Of a stretch of 37,891 nt of DNA, positions 16,708-25,990 are shown in pieces (position 1 is the first letter of the stretch; each line of letters begins with the position of its first letter). The translations under genes and the position numbers were made by a program. The stretch lies in assembly GCA_017646805.1 (NCBI GenBank), contig JAGCLW010000037.1, positions 1 to 37,891 on the forward strand, written 5' to 3'. The notes under the pieces were generated by a model, which did no database searches, was not told the origin of the DNA, and saw only the letters and a program-made list of their open reading frames with translations. Source of the DNA: Paludibacteraceae bacterium (GTDB taxonomy: Bacteria; Bacteroidota; Bacteroidia; Bacteroidales; Paludibacteraceae).

Positions 16708-16738
16708 CAAAGATAAAAAATTTTTTGCTTAAAAACAA
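16708..16738 (-). promoter_or_regulatory. Promoter of the small secreted protein gene
   Basis: TTG (16736-16738), a 20-base spacer and TATCTTTG (16708-16715) on the minus strand. The start site would be near 16701, downstream of the longer reading-frame start. Confidence 0.7.
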
Positions 16739-16840
16739 TTATTTAAACAAATAAAAAGTTGGCATTAAAATTGTTTTTCATTTTGTACAAAAATGGGTTA
16801 TTTCATTCTTAATCATAATTCATTATTATAAAATAATACA

Positions 16841-16848
16841 TATCTTTG
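16841..16848 (+). promoter_or_regulatory. -7 box for the plus-strand gene run
   Basis: TATCTTTG lies 20 bases before ATG 16869. A TTG at the ideal upstream spacing is not seen. The predicted leader is only about 14 bases. Confidence 0.55.
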
Positions 16849-16868
16849 TACATTAAAACCTTAAGCCT

Positions 16869-18032
16869 ATGAAACGACATATTTTAATTCCATTGATTTT
16901 TTTGTTGAATCCAACAGCAATTTTGTTTGCTCAAAATTATGTTGATGACATTTATATGACAAAAGCGGACTATAAAAAAATCATCGAAAAACAAAAAAAG
17001 AAAAAGAAAGTTCAAAACAACGTTGTTGTTGAAGAAAATATCGAACCTTTTGCAACGTCCGGAGATACTATATTTTTTTCAAAAATAAAGAAAAATGCAA
17101 ACGGAGATGTTGTCGGTTACGAAGAAGGATTCTTGGTCGATAGCAAAATGGTTTCGGACTACTTGAACGAACAATCTCAATCTTATGATGAAGATGTTAA
17201 CTACGATGATGACAACGTTTATTTAGTAGATGACAATGATGATTTTGTTTACACCAAACGTATTAAACGTTATCACAATCCTACATTTGTATTTATTGAT
17301 CCATATTATTATGATGACTTATTTTATACAACTTCATACATAGGTTTGGGATACACGTTTTCGCCATGGTATCATCATTGGGTTTATGATCCATTCTATT
17401 GGCATCACTCTTGGTATTATGATCCGTTTTGGTATCGTCCAATTTACCGTCCTTGGCATCACCATCATTATTGGGCATATCATCACCCTCATTGGCATCA
17501 TCACCACAACCATTTTGTTCCTTCTCACAATAGAAGAACACATTATGCAACCGAAAATTCTAGGCGAAATGTGCGAATCGATTCGCATTTAAGACATTCA
17601 CCAACTGTTCGCAATAATTCAAACCTAAGAAATGGCGTTTCAAATCGTGTTGACGGAAATTCTTACCGTAGTTACAGAAATAATGCCGCAAGTAGAGTTG
17701 GAACCAATAGAACAGGCAATACGTTGAGAAGCAACAATTCTTCTACTACAATCAATAGAGGTGGATCACGTAGCGGATATACTACTACATATCGAAGTAG
17801 CACGATTCCAAACAATCGAAATTCCGTAAGATCATCTTCGCCATCAAGATCATCAAATCGATCAAGTGGAAATTTCAGAAGTAGTGGAAACAGTGGTAGC
17901 AGTTATCGCAGTTCAGGAACTCGAAGTTCTGTAAGTAGAAGCAGCGGTAGCGGAAGCGGAAGTAGAGGAAGTTTTGGCGGAGGAGGAAGAAGCAGTAGTG
18001 GTGGCGGAAGTAGAAGCGGAAGCAGACGATAA
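16869..18032 (+). CDS. Secreted protein with a His/Trp/Tyr-rich block and a Ser/Arg/Gly-rich tail
   Basis: Not recognised as a named family. A signal peptide (residues 1-22, ending ILFAQ) is followed by a Lys-rich stretch (41-47), an acidic region (106-126), then a block at about 167-216 with 16 His in 50 residues plus many Trp, Tyr and Pro (WYHHWVYDPFYWHHSWYYD, then PWHHHHYWAYHHPHWHHHH). The tail (about 220-387) is low-complexity Asn, Ser, Arg and Gly. The His block could bind metal ions such as zinc, copper or nickel, or heme, and the basic tail could bind acidic surface polymers; both are inference. The next gene, 40 bases downstream, is an outer-membrane barrel, which suggests a joint envelope role. 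Confidence 0.85.
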   Translation: MKRHILIPLIFLLNPTAILFAQNYVDDIYMTKADYKKIIEKQKKKKKVQNNVVVEENIEPFATSGDTIFFSKIKKNANGDVVGYEEGFLVDSKMVSDYLNEQSQSYDEDVNYDDDNVYLVDDNDDFVYTKRIKRYHNPTFVFIDPYYYDDLFYTTSYIGLGYTFSPWYHHWVYDPFYWHHSWYYDPFWYRPIYRPWHHHHYWAYHHPHWHHHHNHFVPSHNRRTHYATENSRRNVRIDSHLRHSPTVRNNSNLRNGVSNRVDGNSYRSYRNNAASRVGTNRTGNTLRSNNSSTTINRGGSRSGYTTTYRSSTIPNNRNSVRSSSPSRSSNRSSGNFRSSGNSGSSYRSSGTRSSVSRSSGSGSGSRGSFGGGGRSSSGGGSRSGSRR

Positions 18033-18072
18033 ATCTTAAATTTTCATTCTAAAATCATTTTTTATTAGAGTC

Positions 18073-19590
18073 ATGAAAAAAATCTTTATTCTCATATTAT
18101 TCACCATAGCAACAAATTCTATTTTTTCTCAAAATGAATTTGATGCAGTAAAATATTCACAAACAGATATTGTCGGATCTGCGAGATACATGGGTATGGC
18201 AGGAGCTTTTGGAGCTGTCGGAGGAGATATGTCCGGCATAGAAATAAATCCTGCAGGATTAGGAGTTTTCCGAAGATTTGAACTTTCGCTTGGATTTGGA
18301 GCCGTTGGCACGCAAAACAAAAGCACCTTAGAAAATGAATCAAGTATCGTTCATCGCACACACATTCCTTTCAATAATTTTGGATTTGTTTTAGCATTCA
18401 ATTCAAATAAAGAATCAGGAATCTTGAACAATAACTTTTCATTTACGTACAACAAACTCAAAAATTTTAATTACAACACAACCGTTTCGGGTAGCAATCT
18501 TGGTTCGTCTTTGTCAGATTATATGGCAGATATGACAAATGGTTTATTAAAAACCGATCTTGACGCAACGAACCCGTATAACAATGCAGAAATTGGATTT
18601 TTATCAATATTGGGATATAAAGCCGGACTAATCGAACCTACGGAATCCGGTTCTAACACTTGGCAAAGTTCCATGCCAAACGAAACGGTCAATTCCTTAT
18701 ACAATGCAAGAGAAAGCGGATATGTGAATGAATGGAAATTCGCCTACTCCATGAATGTGAATAATGTTTTTTATTGGGGTTTGTCCGTAGGTATTACAGA
18801 TTTATTTTATAAAAAAGAAACGTTTTACAAAGAAGAAATCGGGTCTTTAGGAGATTTTTCCATTGATAATAGTTTTCGAACAGAAGGAATTGGAGCAAAC
18901 TTTGGTTTAGGAATAATCTTTAGACCTATAGATCAAATTCGACTCGGAGCAGCCGTTAAAACGCCAACCATATATTCTTCATCAGCAGAAGATTATGGTT
19001 TGGAAGATTCTCAAAGAACATCTATTTCAAGTAGCAAAACTACTTTAGAAGAATATTGTTCTTCCAATAGTTATTATCAATTTATTTCGCCATGGAAATA
19101 CAACTTCTCTGCCGCTTTTATTTTAGGACACAGAGGTTTGATCAGTTTGGATTATGAATTGATGGATTACGCACACATGAGATTGATTGAAGATTATGGA
19201 GGAACAAGTGGATTTTCAACAGAAAACAACAACATCAAAAAACTAAAGATGACTCATTCGCTACGTGCGGGACTTGAAATACATATTGGAGCTGGCGTTT
19301 TTGCACGATTAGGATACGCATTTGTCACAAGTCCGTTTAATGATGTTGATTTACATCGAAATGATGCAATCAATACGGTCAGAACAGACACCGAATATTT
19401 CCGAGAAAAATGGACTAATTATTATTCCGGAGGGTTAGGTTGGAGAAATTCGCATTGGTTCGTGGATCTTGCTTATTTGCTCAAACACACAACAGCAGAT
19501 TTTTATGCTTATAATTGGGTCAATTTGCCAGCTGCCAATCTGCTTTATTTACATCATAACGTAGCAGTCAGTGCAGGATATAAATTTTAA
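18073..19590 (+). CDS. OmpP1/FadL/TodX-like outer-membrane beta-barrel protein
   Basis: A 505-residue protein with a signal peptide (ends SIFSQ) and the N-terminal pattern GSARYMGMAGAFGAVGGDMS then GIEINPAGLGVFR, which matches the inner plug region of OmpP1/FadL-type transporters in Bacteroidota. The rest alternates polar and hydrophobic residues with aromatic girdles and ends in a hydrophobic strand finishing VSAGYKF, a normal barrel insertion signal. FadL relatives import hydrophobic compounds; the substrate here is unknown. It follows the His-rich gene and precedes an MFS gene by 19 bases, so all are probably in one transcript. Confidence 0.87.
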   Translation: MKKIFILILFTIATNSIFSQNEFDAVKYSQTDIVGSARYMGMAGAFGAVGGDMSGIEINPAGLGVFRRFELSLGFGAVGTQNKSTLENESSIVHRTHIPFNNFGFVLAFNSNKESGILNNNFSFTYNKLKNFNYNTTVSGSNLGSSLSDYMADMTNGLLKTDLDATNPYNNAEIGFLSILGYKAGLIEPTESGSNTWQSSMPNETVNSLYNARESGYVNEWKFAYSMNVNNVFYWGLSVGITDLFYKKETFYKEEIGSLGDFSIDNSFRTEGIGANFGLGIIFRPIDQIRLGAAVKTPTIYSSSAEDYGLEDSQRTSISSSKTTLEEYCSSNSYYQFISPWKYNFSAAFILGHRGLISLDYELMDYAHMRLIEDYGGTSGFSTENNNIKKLKMTHSLRAGLEIHIGAGVFARLGYAFVTSPFNDVDLHRNDAINTVRTDTEYFREKWTNYYSGGLGWRNSHWFVDLAYLLKHTTADFYAYNWVNLPAANLLYLHHNVAVSAGYKF

Positions 19591-19609
19591 AAAAAAATTT
19601 TTTTGAGTG

Positions 19610-20839
19610 ATGAAAGAGAGGTTGTGGACAAAAGATTTCACAGCTGCGTGCTGTGCAAACTTTCTTTATTTTCTTGGATTTTACTCTTTAATGCCTATCT
19701 TGGCATTATATTTACGAGATACATTTTTTAGTAATCGATCAACAATAGGTGTAGTACTTGCGTGCTACACCGTTTCTGCTTTATTGATTCGACCATTTTC
19801 GGGTTATTTAATAGATACAATTAGCAGAAAAACATTGTATCTTATAGCCTTAGGATTATTTGTTTCGGTTTTTGCCGGTTATCCTATAGCAGCAAGCGTA
19901 TGGTTGTTTGCTCTGCTTAGAGCGATTCACGGATTAGCATTTGGCACACTAACGGTTTCGGCAAATACATTGGTTATCGATATTACACCATCTTCACGAC
20001 GAGGTGCGGCTTTAGGATTTTACGGCATTGCCAATAATTTAGCAATGGCAATAGGACCAATGGTTTCTGTTTATCTACATGATTACTATGGTTATAATGC
20101 CGTTTTTTACAATTCATTTTTTACTTGTTTGATTGCATTTTGTATTGGCTGTACGATTAAAGTTCCGAAAAAAAACAATTCAATTTCTCAACCGACAAAA
20201 GAAGAACAAAAAATAGAACGTCATCTTCCATTTTCATTAGACCGATTTATTTTAATAAAAGGACTTCCAGCAGGGTTGAATTTATTTCTTTTAGGAATTC
20301 CTTACGGCATGATCACAACTTTTATCGCTTTGTATAGCGAAGAATTGAATTTAGGGAAAAACACAGGTCCTTTTTTCTTTTGTATGGCAATTGGAATTAT
20401 TTTTTCACGGCTATTTTCAGGAAAAGAAGTGGATAAGGGCAACTTAACTATTGTCATTCATAAAGGAAGCCAACTTTGCATAATTGCCATTTTACTTTTG
20501 GCAACTGCTTATTTAACAACACCCTACTCTTCTGTAATTACGGCGATATTGTTCAATGGATCGGCACTATTGGTAGGTTTAGGATACGGTTCGTTATTTC
20601 CTGCTTTCAACACTTTGTTTGTCAGTTTAGCACCACATTATAGAAGAGGAACGGCAAACGCAACTTATATGACAACATGGGATATTGGCGTTGGATTTGG
20701 AATGTTGTTAGGAGGAATTATTGGTCATGTTTCAAATTATTCGGTGGTATTTTTAGTCGGTAGTTTAGCAAATATAATTTCCTATGTTTTCTATGAACGC
20801 TACTCCAAAGAACATTTTTTACGAAACAAATTAGAATAA
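19610..20839 (+). CDS. Major facilitator superfamily transporter
   Basis: A 409-residue inner-membrane protein with about 12 helices. The loop-2/3 signature appears as GYLIDTISRKT, and the helix-4/5 region has TPSSRRGAALGFYGIANNLA, as in drug and sugar efflux members. A central loop (about 190-205: KKNNSISQPTKEEQK) divides the halves. The frame could begin at GTG 19607, but ATG 19610 directly follows and is preferred. The substrate is unknown. It ends 6 bases before miaA, so the two are cotranscribed. Confidence 0.88.
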   Translation: MKERLWTKDFTAACCANFLYFLGFYSLMPILALYLRDTFFSNRSTIGVVLACYTVSALLIRPFSGYLIDTISRKTLYLIALGLFVSVFAGYPIAASVWLFALLRAIHGLAFGTLTVSANTLVIDITPSSRRGAALGFYGIANNLAMAIGPMVSVYLHDYYGYNAVFYNSFFTCLIAFCIGCTIKVPKKNNSISQPTKEEQKIERHLPFSLDRFILIKGLPAGLNLFLLGIPYGMITTFIALYSEELNLGKNTGPFFFCMAIGIIFSRLFSGKEVDKGNLTIVIHKGSQLCIIAILLLATAYLTTPYSSVITAILFNGSALLVGLGYGSLFPAFNTLFVSLAPHYRRGTANATYMTTWDIGVGFGMLLGGIIGHVSNYSVVFLVGSLANIISYVFYERYSKEHFLRNKLE

Positions 20840-20845
20840 CTTGAT

Positions 20846-21742
20846 ATGATTACAATATTAGGACCAACTGCATCGGGAAAAACTTCATTAGCAGTAAAAT
20901 TAGCGTATGAATTGGACGCAGAAATTATCAGTGCAGATTCTCGTCAAGTTTATCGAGGAATGGATATTGGAACAGGGAAAGATTTGTCCGAATATACGAT
21001 CAATGAAACAAAAATTCCTTATCATTTAATTGACATTGTAGATGCCGGATACAAATACAATCTTTTTGAATTTCACAAAGATTGTATGTCGGCATACAAA
21101 GAAATAAAAAACAAAGGCAAACGACCTATTCTTTGCGGAGGGACAGGTCTTTATATAGAATCAGTTTTGAAAGGTTATCGTTTGCAAGAAGTTCCTGAGA
21201 ATGCGATTCTTCGCAAAAATTTGGAAGAAAAAAACATGAATGAATTGATTTCCTTGTTGGCTTCTTACAAAAAACTACACAACAAAACCGATATTGATAG
21301 CAAAAAACGCATTATTCGAGCAATTGAAATTGAAGAATATTACAAAGAAAATCCGATTTCTGAATTAGATTTTCCGGCTATTCCGTCCATTGTATTAGGA
21401 ATTGATATTGATCGAGATTTGCGACGAGAGAAAATCAGCAAACGATTGTATCAACGAATGGAAGAAGGAATGATTGAGGAAGTTCAACAATTGCTTGACA
21501 AAGGAATTTCGCCCGAAAATTTGATTTATTACGGACTTGAATATAAATTTGTAACACTTTTTTTGACCAAACAACTTTCTTATAAAGAAATGATTTCCAA
21601 TCTTGAAATCGCCATTCATCAATTTGCAAAACGACAAATGACTTGGTTTAGAGGAATGGAACGACGCGGAATTACAATTCATTGGATTGAAAACAACGTT
21701 GAAAAAGCATTGGAAATTATAAATCAACATGACATTGAATAA
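20846..21742 (+). CDS. miaA: tRNA dimethylallyltransferase
   Basis: A 298-residue enzyme that adds a dimethylallyl group to N6 of A37 in tRNAs that read codons beginning with U. The P-loop is GPTASGKTS at the N-terminus, and the substrate motif is ISADSRQVYRGMDIGTGK. The C-terminal tRNA-binding string is HQFAKRQMTWFRGMERRG. The motif IGTGKDL in place of the more usual IGTAKP suggests the second of two MiaA types seen in Bacteroidota. The isoprenoid donor would derive from the MEP pathway represented in this window by dxr. It follows the MFS gene by 6 bases. Confidence 0.93.
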   Translation: MITILGPTASGKTSLAVKLAYELDAEIISADSRQVYRGMDIGTGKDLSEYTINETKIPYHLIDIVDAGYKYNLFEFHKDCMSAYKEIKNKGKRPILCGGTGLYIESVLKGYRLQEVPENAILRKNLEEKNMNELISLLASYKKLHNKTDIDSKKRIIRAIEIEEYYKENPISELDFPAIPSIVLGIDIDRDLRREKISKRLYQRMEEGMIEEVQQLLDKGISPENLIYYGLEYKFVTLFLTKQLSYKEMISNLEIAIHQFAKRQMTWFRGMERRGITIHWIENNVEKALEIINQHDIE

Positions 21743-21774
21743 TCACTTTTGCTCCAACTAATATTTATTATATT

Positions 21775-23478
21775 ATGAAAAAAACTTTATTTGCTTTAAG
21801 CTTTTTATTTTCAACATTTCTAATTTCAAGTTGTACGGACGAAATAGATTTCAAAAATCTAAACACAAACATGGAATTAGCATCTGATGGTATTTCTGCT
21901 CCATTGGGCAAAGCGGATATAAATATTGGTGAATTATTAAAAAACTTCAAACCGGAAAATGACATTTCTTTCGGAGAAAATGAAGAAGGCGTTGTATCTC
22001 TTTTTTACAATCAAAAATACAAATATGACGCTCCTAACGAATATCAATTGGACACATTTGGTGTTATTCGCGAAAAAATTTTACTAAATCCAACAGAAGA
22101 ACTCGGATTATCAAGCATTTCGACCGATCTTCCAGGATTTGGAAATACACCATTGACCTTACCCGTTGGATTTACAAAAACATACGATTTGCCAACTCGT
22201 TATTTCAATCTAAATGAAATGAATGACGATTTGGACAAACAAAGAATTGATAGTATCCGATTTTGGAATGCAACAGTAAGTATCGAGTTAGAAACATCTT
22301 TTGATGTAAAAACTCCAAATGCAATTCTACTTCATTTCACAATGGACGAAAATGATTTTATCGGACTCGACAAAGAAGAAATCGTAAAAGCCACAGGATT
22401 TACAGACAATCCTCGCAAACTCACACGCGAAGTTCCTCTACAATATTTCGTTGTCAAAGGAAGCGAAAATGGCGTTTATAAAACAAAAACTCCGCTTAAC
22501 ATGCATCTCACATTGACCGGAGATGGACAAACAAAAATCAGCAACAAAGATTATATCAATCTTCGTGTAAAATTCAATTACAACGAATCTGATTTTCTTG
22601 CTTATGGTTGGTTTAAACATACAGAAAGTGTCAACGACGAAATTCCTTTTGACTTTTATAATTTTTTGCCTGAAGGATCGTTTATCGAACCGCTTTCTCC
22701 TAAAATAGAAGCCAATATCAATAGCGGAGTCGGATTTCCTGTTACGTTAAACATCAAAAAATTAACCGCTTACAGCGAAAAAGGAGAATCTGCAACTGTA
22801 GGCAACGAAGTTTTGGGTGAAAGAACAACAAATCCGGCAAAAGAAACGCATAACAATTCAAATCTGAATGTAGAACGAGCAACAACAACAATCGTCTACA
22901 AAGAAGGCATTGAAAATCTATTCAAAATTCCTCTTAACAAAGTTAGCGTTGACCTTGATGTTTCCGGCGGAAAAGACGGAAGTTCTGGTTTTATCTGCAA
23001 CAAAAGTGACATTGACATAGATTTTAACATTGAAATTCCTCTACATCTGAGCGGTGCTTCAAAAATTATCTATACAGACACAATTACAGACATCAACATT
23101 TCGGATTTTGTCAACGAAGAATACGTAAAAAGTGCTTCTATTATCGTAAATTGCGACTCTCATTTGCCTTTTGGTGCAGAATTAGAACTCACATTACTTG
23201 ACGAAAACAATTTGCCAATCATTGATACTCGTATCCATAAATACACCATCGAACCGGCATTGGTCGATAAAAATGGAAAAGTCATTTCCAACAAACAAAG
23301 TTCTTTTGTCATCAAATACAACGACAATCTCATTGCTGGATTAGCCAAATGTCGGAATATAGAAATTAAATTCCGTAGCAGCATCAATAGCATCAACGGA
23401 ATGAAACTTTATTCAACCGATGGATTAAAAATCAATATCGGACTTAAAATTGACGAAAAAATTGAGATCAAATTCTAA
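21775..23478 (+). CDS. Large lipoprotein of unknown function, likely surface-exposed
   Basis: A 567-residue protein whose first 20 residues form a lipoprotein signal with lipobox ISSC20. The residues after the Cys are TDE, resembling the acidic lipoprotein export signal that sends Bacteroidota lipoproteins to the cell surface. The mature part is predicted mainly beta, with repeated strand patterns, and matches no family I can name with confidence. It starts 32 bases after miaA and ends 21 bases before the barrel-TSP3-OmpA gene, which suggests that the two envelope proteins work together. Confidence 0.8.
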   Translation: MKKTLFALSFLFSTFLISSCTDEIDFKNLNTNMELASDGISAPLGKADINIGELLKNFKPENDISFGENEEGVVSLFYNQKYKYDAPNEYQLDTFGVIREKILLNPTEELGLSSISTDLPGFGNTPLTLPVGFTKTYDLPTRYFNLNEMNDDLDKQRIDSIRFWNATVSIELETSFDVKTPNAILLHFTMDENDFIGLDKEEIVKATGFTDNPRKLTREVPLQYFVVKGSENGVYKTKTPLNMHLTLTGDGQTKISNKDYINLRVKFNYNESDFLAYGWFKHTESVNDEIPFDFYNFLPEGSFIEPLSPKIEANINSGVGFPVTLNIKKLTAYSEKGESATVGNEVLGERTTNPAKETHNNSNLNVERATTTIVYKEGIENLFKIPLNKVSVDLDVSGGKDGSSGFICNKSDIDIDFNIEIPLHLSGASKIIYTDTITDINISDFVNEEYVKSASIIVNCDSHLPFGAELELTLLDENNLPIIDTRIHKYTIEPALVDKNGKVISNKQSSFVIKYNDNLIAGLAKCRNIEIKFRSSINSINGMKLYSTDGLKINIGLKIDEKIEIKF

Positions 23479-23499
23479 CCCCAAGAAAAACTCTCTTTT

Positions 23500-25914
23500 A
23501 TGAAAAATTATATACGATACATTATCATAGGTTTTATTTGTTTTAATATAGAAATAGGACTTTTTGCACAACACGTAAATACGACCTATTTCATGAAAAA
23601 TATTTCTGAACGCCACGAATACAACCCTGCGTTCCAACCTATTAGCAATTTTTATTTAGACCTTCCCGCCTTTCCCAATTTAAAAATGGAAGTCGGAAAT
23701 AATTCATTGTCAATAAAAGATATTTTTGAAACAAAAAATATTGATGGTCAACAACAATTGATTACAGCTCTTCACCCTCAAGGAGATAGAGACAAACTGC
23801 TCAAAAATATTCGTCCTAAAATGCGTATTTTTGCCAATTTTTCCATCAATTTATTAGATTTTGGATTTCGAATAAAAGAAAAAAATTACTTCACATTTGG
23901 AATTTCTCAAAAAGTATTTGCTGAAAGCGTTATTCCAAAAGACATATTCACTCTTTTGATCAAAGGAAACGGAGATGGAAGAGAATTTAATCTACGTTCA
24001 TTGGGAATTGACGCAACAACTTATACTGAATTTGCTCTCGGTTATTCGAGAATTATCAACGAACAATGGACTGTCGGAGGAAAATTCAAATATCTCATGG
24101 GACAAGCCAATGTTTCAACACATTTCAAAGATTTTGATTTATATGCCGGCATTGACAAATGGGAATTAGAAGGAAATGGCGAAATTCGCACTTCAATTCC
24201 TTATATGACCATTCCGAAAAACGAAGACGGTTCTTTAAATTTTGAAGGAATAAACTTCGAATCTTTTTCCACTGACAATATTACAAACACAATCTTTACA
24301 ACAAATTGGGGATTAGGATTAGATCTTGGTGCAACATACAAACCGCTTGAGAATCTTGAATTATCAGCTTCTTTCACCGATATAGGATTCATTCATTGGA
24401 GAAAAAATAATTATCGCGTATCAACCGACGGAGAATTTGAATTTGAAGGAATTCCTTATTCTGTAAATGATAATATTGAAGAAAATCTTGAACAAATTGG
24501 AGATAATTTTCTAAACGCATTTACCGTAGAACACAAAAACAAAAGTTATGTTACGGCTTTACGTACGAGAATGAATATCGGAGCTGAATATAGTGTCGTA
24601 AACGATAAAATTGGATTCGGACTACTCTCTTCTACCCTATTTACTAATAAATATGTATCCAGCGATCTCACGGCAAGCGTAAATTTTCGTCCTTGTAAAT
24701 TTTTCAGTTCATCATTTAGCTATTCCCTTGCCGACGGAAATTGGTCAACAATCGGATTTGGAGCTCAAATGTGTTTAGGAATTTTTAATATGTATCTCGT
24801 GGTGGATCATATTCCTCTTGCTTTCACACAACAAAAAATTCCTTCTCGCTACGAACATGCTAATATAGAAATGGGTTGGACTTGGACGATCGGTAATATG
24901 TACGACAAAGACGATGATGAAGATGGCGTCCGAAATCGCAAAGATTTGTGTCCTGAAACGCCTTTTGGTTATTTAGTTGACAAACAAGGTTGTACGGTAG
25001 ATGAAGACAAAGACGGTGTTGCTGATAATGTTGATCAATGTCCAAACACACCGGAAAATGTCATGGTTGATTCTCTTGGTTGTCCGATAGATAGCGACAA
25101 AGATGGTGTTGCCGATTATTTAGATCAATGTCCGAATACTCCGGAAAATGTACAAGTCGACACTCTTGGTTGTCCGCTCGACAAAGATGGAGACGGCGTT
25201 GCTGATTATTTAGACAAATGTCCGGGAACTCCAAAAGAAGCTTACGGAAAAGTTGATAGTATCGGTTGTCCGTTGGACTCTGATAAAGACGGCGTTGCCG
25301 ATTATATGGATAAATGTATGAATACACCTATCGGAGTTCCCGTAGATTCTGTTGGTTGTCCATTCGATGAAGACAAAGACGGCGTCGCCGATTATTTAGA
25401 CAAATGTCCGGGAACTCCAAAAGAAGCTTACGGAAAAATAAATGCAGAAGGTTGCCCTATTGATTCTGATAATGATGGAATTGCAGATTATGAAGATTAT
25501 TGTCCAATGGTGCCCGGAGTCAAAACCAATCGAGGTTGTCCGGAAATCAAAATTGAAGCAAAACGAATTTTTGAACAAGCTCTGCAAGGAATACAATTCC
25601 AAAGCGGAAAAGACATTATCCTAAAATCATCGTATTCAATTCTTGATAAAGTAGCAAAAATTCTTCTTGAAAATGAAGACTATAATATAGACATCAACGG
25701 ACATACAGATAATCAAGGAAATGCCGAAAACAATCAGCGTTTAAGCGAAAAACGAGCAGAAGCCGTTCGCAAATATTTAAGCAAAAAAGGCGTCGAAGAA
25801 GACAGAATGAAAGCTTACGGATTTGGAGACACCAAACCAATTGCGGATAATAAAACAGCAAAAGGTCGAAAACAAAATCGCAGAGTTGAATTTATAGTTC
25901 GTTTTGAACGATAA
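23500..25914 (+). CDS. Outer-membrane barrel (DUF5723-like) with seven TSP3 repeats and a C-terminal OmpA domain
   Basis: This 804-residue protein has a signal peptide (ends IGLFAQ), a beta-barrel of about 440 residues beginning with the DUF5723-like pattern YFMKNISERHEYNPAFQP, then seven thrombospondin type 3 repeats (about 469-682) of the form D-x-D-x-DGVADYxDxCPxTP ending in GC, which bind calcium. Last is an OmpA/MotB-like domain (about 700-804) with INGHTDNQGNAENNQRLSEK and GRKQNRRVEF, which grips peptidoglycan. It should anchor the outer membrane to the wall through a calcium-stiffened spacer. Repeats 4 and 6 share an exact 48-base stretch. It is the last gene of the plus-strand run. 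Confidence 0.9.
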   Translation: MKNYIRYIIIGFICFNIEIGLFAQHVNTTYFMKNISERHEYNPAFQPISNFYLDLPAFPNLKMEVGNNSLSIKDIFETKNIDGQQQLITALHPQGDRDKLLKNIRPKMRIFANFSINLLDFGFRIKEKNYFTFGISQKVFAESVIPKDIFTLLIKGNGDGREFNLRSLGIDATTYTEFALGYSRIINEQWTVGGKFKYLMGQANVSTHFKDFDLYAGIDKWELEGNGEIRTSIPYMTIPKNEDGSLNFEGINFESFSTDNITNTIFTTNWGLGLDLGATYKPLENLELSASFTDIGFIHWRKNNYRVSTDGEFEFEGIPYSVNDNIEENLEQIGDNFLNAFTVEHKNKSYVTALRTRMNIGAEYSVVNDKIGFGLLSSTLFTNKYVSSDLTASVNFRPCKFFSSSFSYSLADGNWSTIGFGAQMCLGIFNMYLVVDHIPLAFTQQKIPSRYEHANIEMGWTWTIGNMYDKDDDEDGVRNRKDLCPETPFGYLVDKQGCTVDEDKDGVADNVDQCPNTPENVMVDSLGCPIDSDKDGVADYLDQCPNTPENVQVDTLGCPLDKDGDGVADYLDKCPGTPKEAYGKVDSIGCPLDSDKDGVADYMDKCMNTPIGVPVDSVGCPFDEDKDGVADYLDKCPGTPKEAYGKINAEGCPIDSDNDGIADYEDYCPMVPGVKTNRGCPEIKIEAKRIFEQALQGIQFQSGKDIILKSSYSILDKVAKILLENEDYNIDINGHTDNQGNAENNQRLSEKRAEAVRKYLSKKGVEEDRMKAYGFGDTKPIADNKTAKGRKQNRRVEFIVRFER
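25204..25437 (+). repeat. Exact 48-base repeat within the TSP3 region
   Basis: Bases 25204-25251 and 25390-25437 are identical (both encode DYLDKCPGTPKEAYGK). The copies are 186 bases apart, equal to two repeat units, which points to recent duplication or gene conversion of a two-repeat block. Confidence 0.9.
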
Positions 25915-25933
25915 AATAAGAAAAATTAAAAAC

Positions 25934-25968
25934 AAAAAAAGTGTGTAGAATATCTACACACTTTTTTT
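25934..25968. terminator. Bidirectional terminator between the TSP3-OmpA gene and the pectate lyase gene
   Basis: A perfect 16-base stem (25934-25949 against 25953-25968, loop ATA) with A and T runs on both sides, between two convergent genes. Confidence 0.93.
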
Positions 25969-25990
25969 TATTTACAATTTACCGATAAAA

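Noticed and set aside
17293..17588. Antisense frames across the His-rich block
   Set aside because: They arise because His codons CAT/CAC read as ATG/GTG on the other strand; no signal, domain or promoter.
24900..25550. Regular repeats that might suggest a CRISPR array or tandem satellite
   Set aside because: The repeats stay in frame, encode the TSP3 calcium-binding pattern and vary at the DNA level; no constant repeat with unique spacers.
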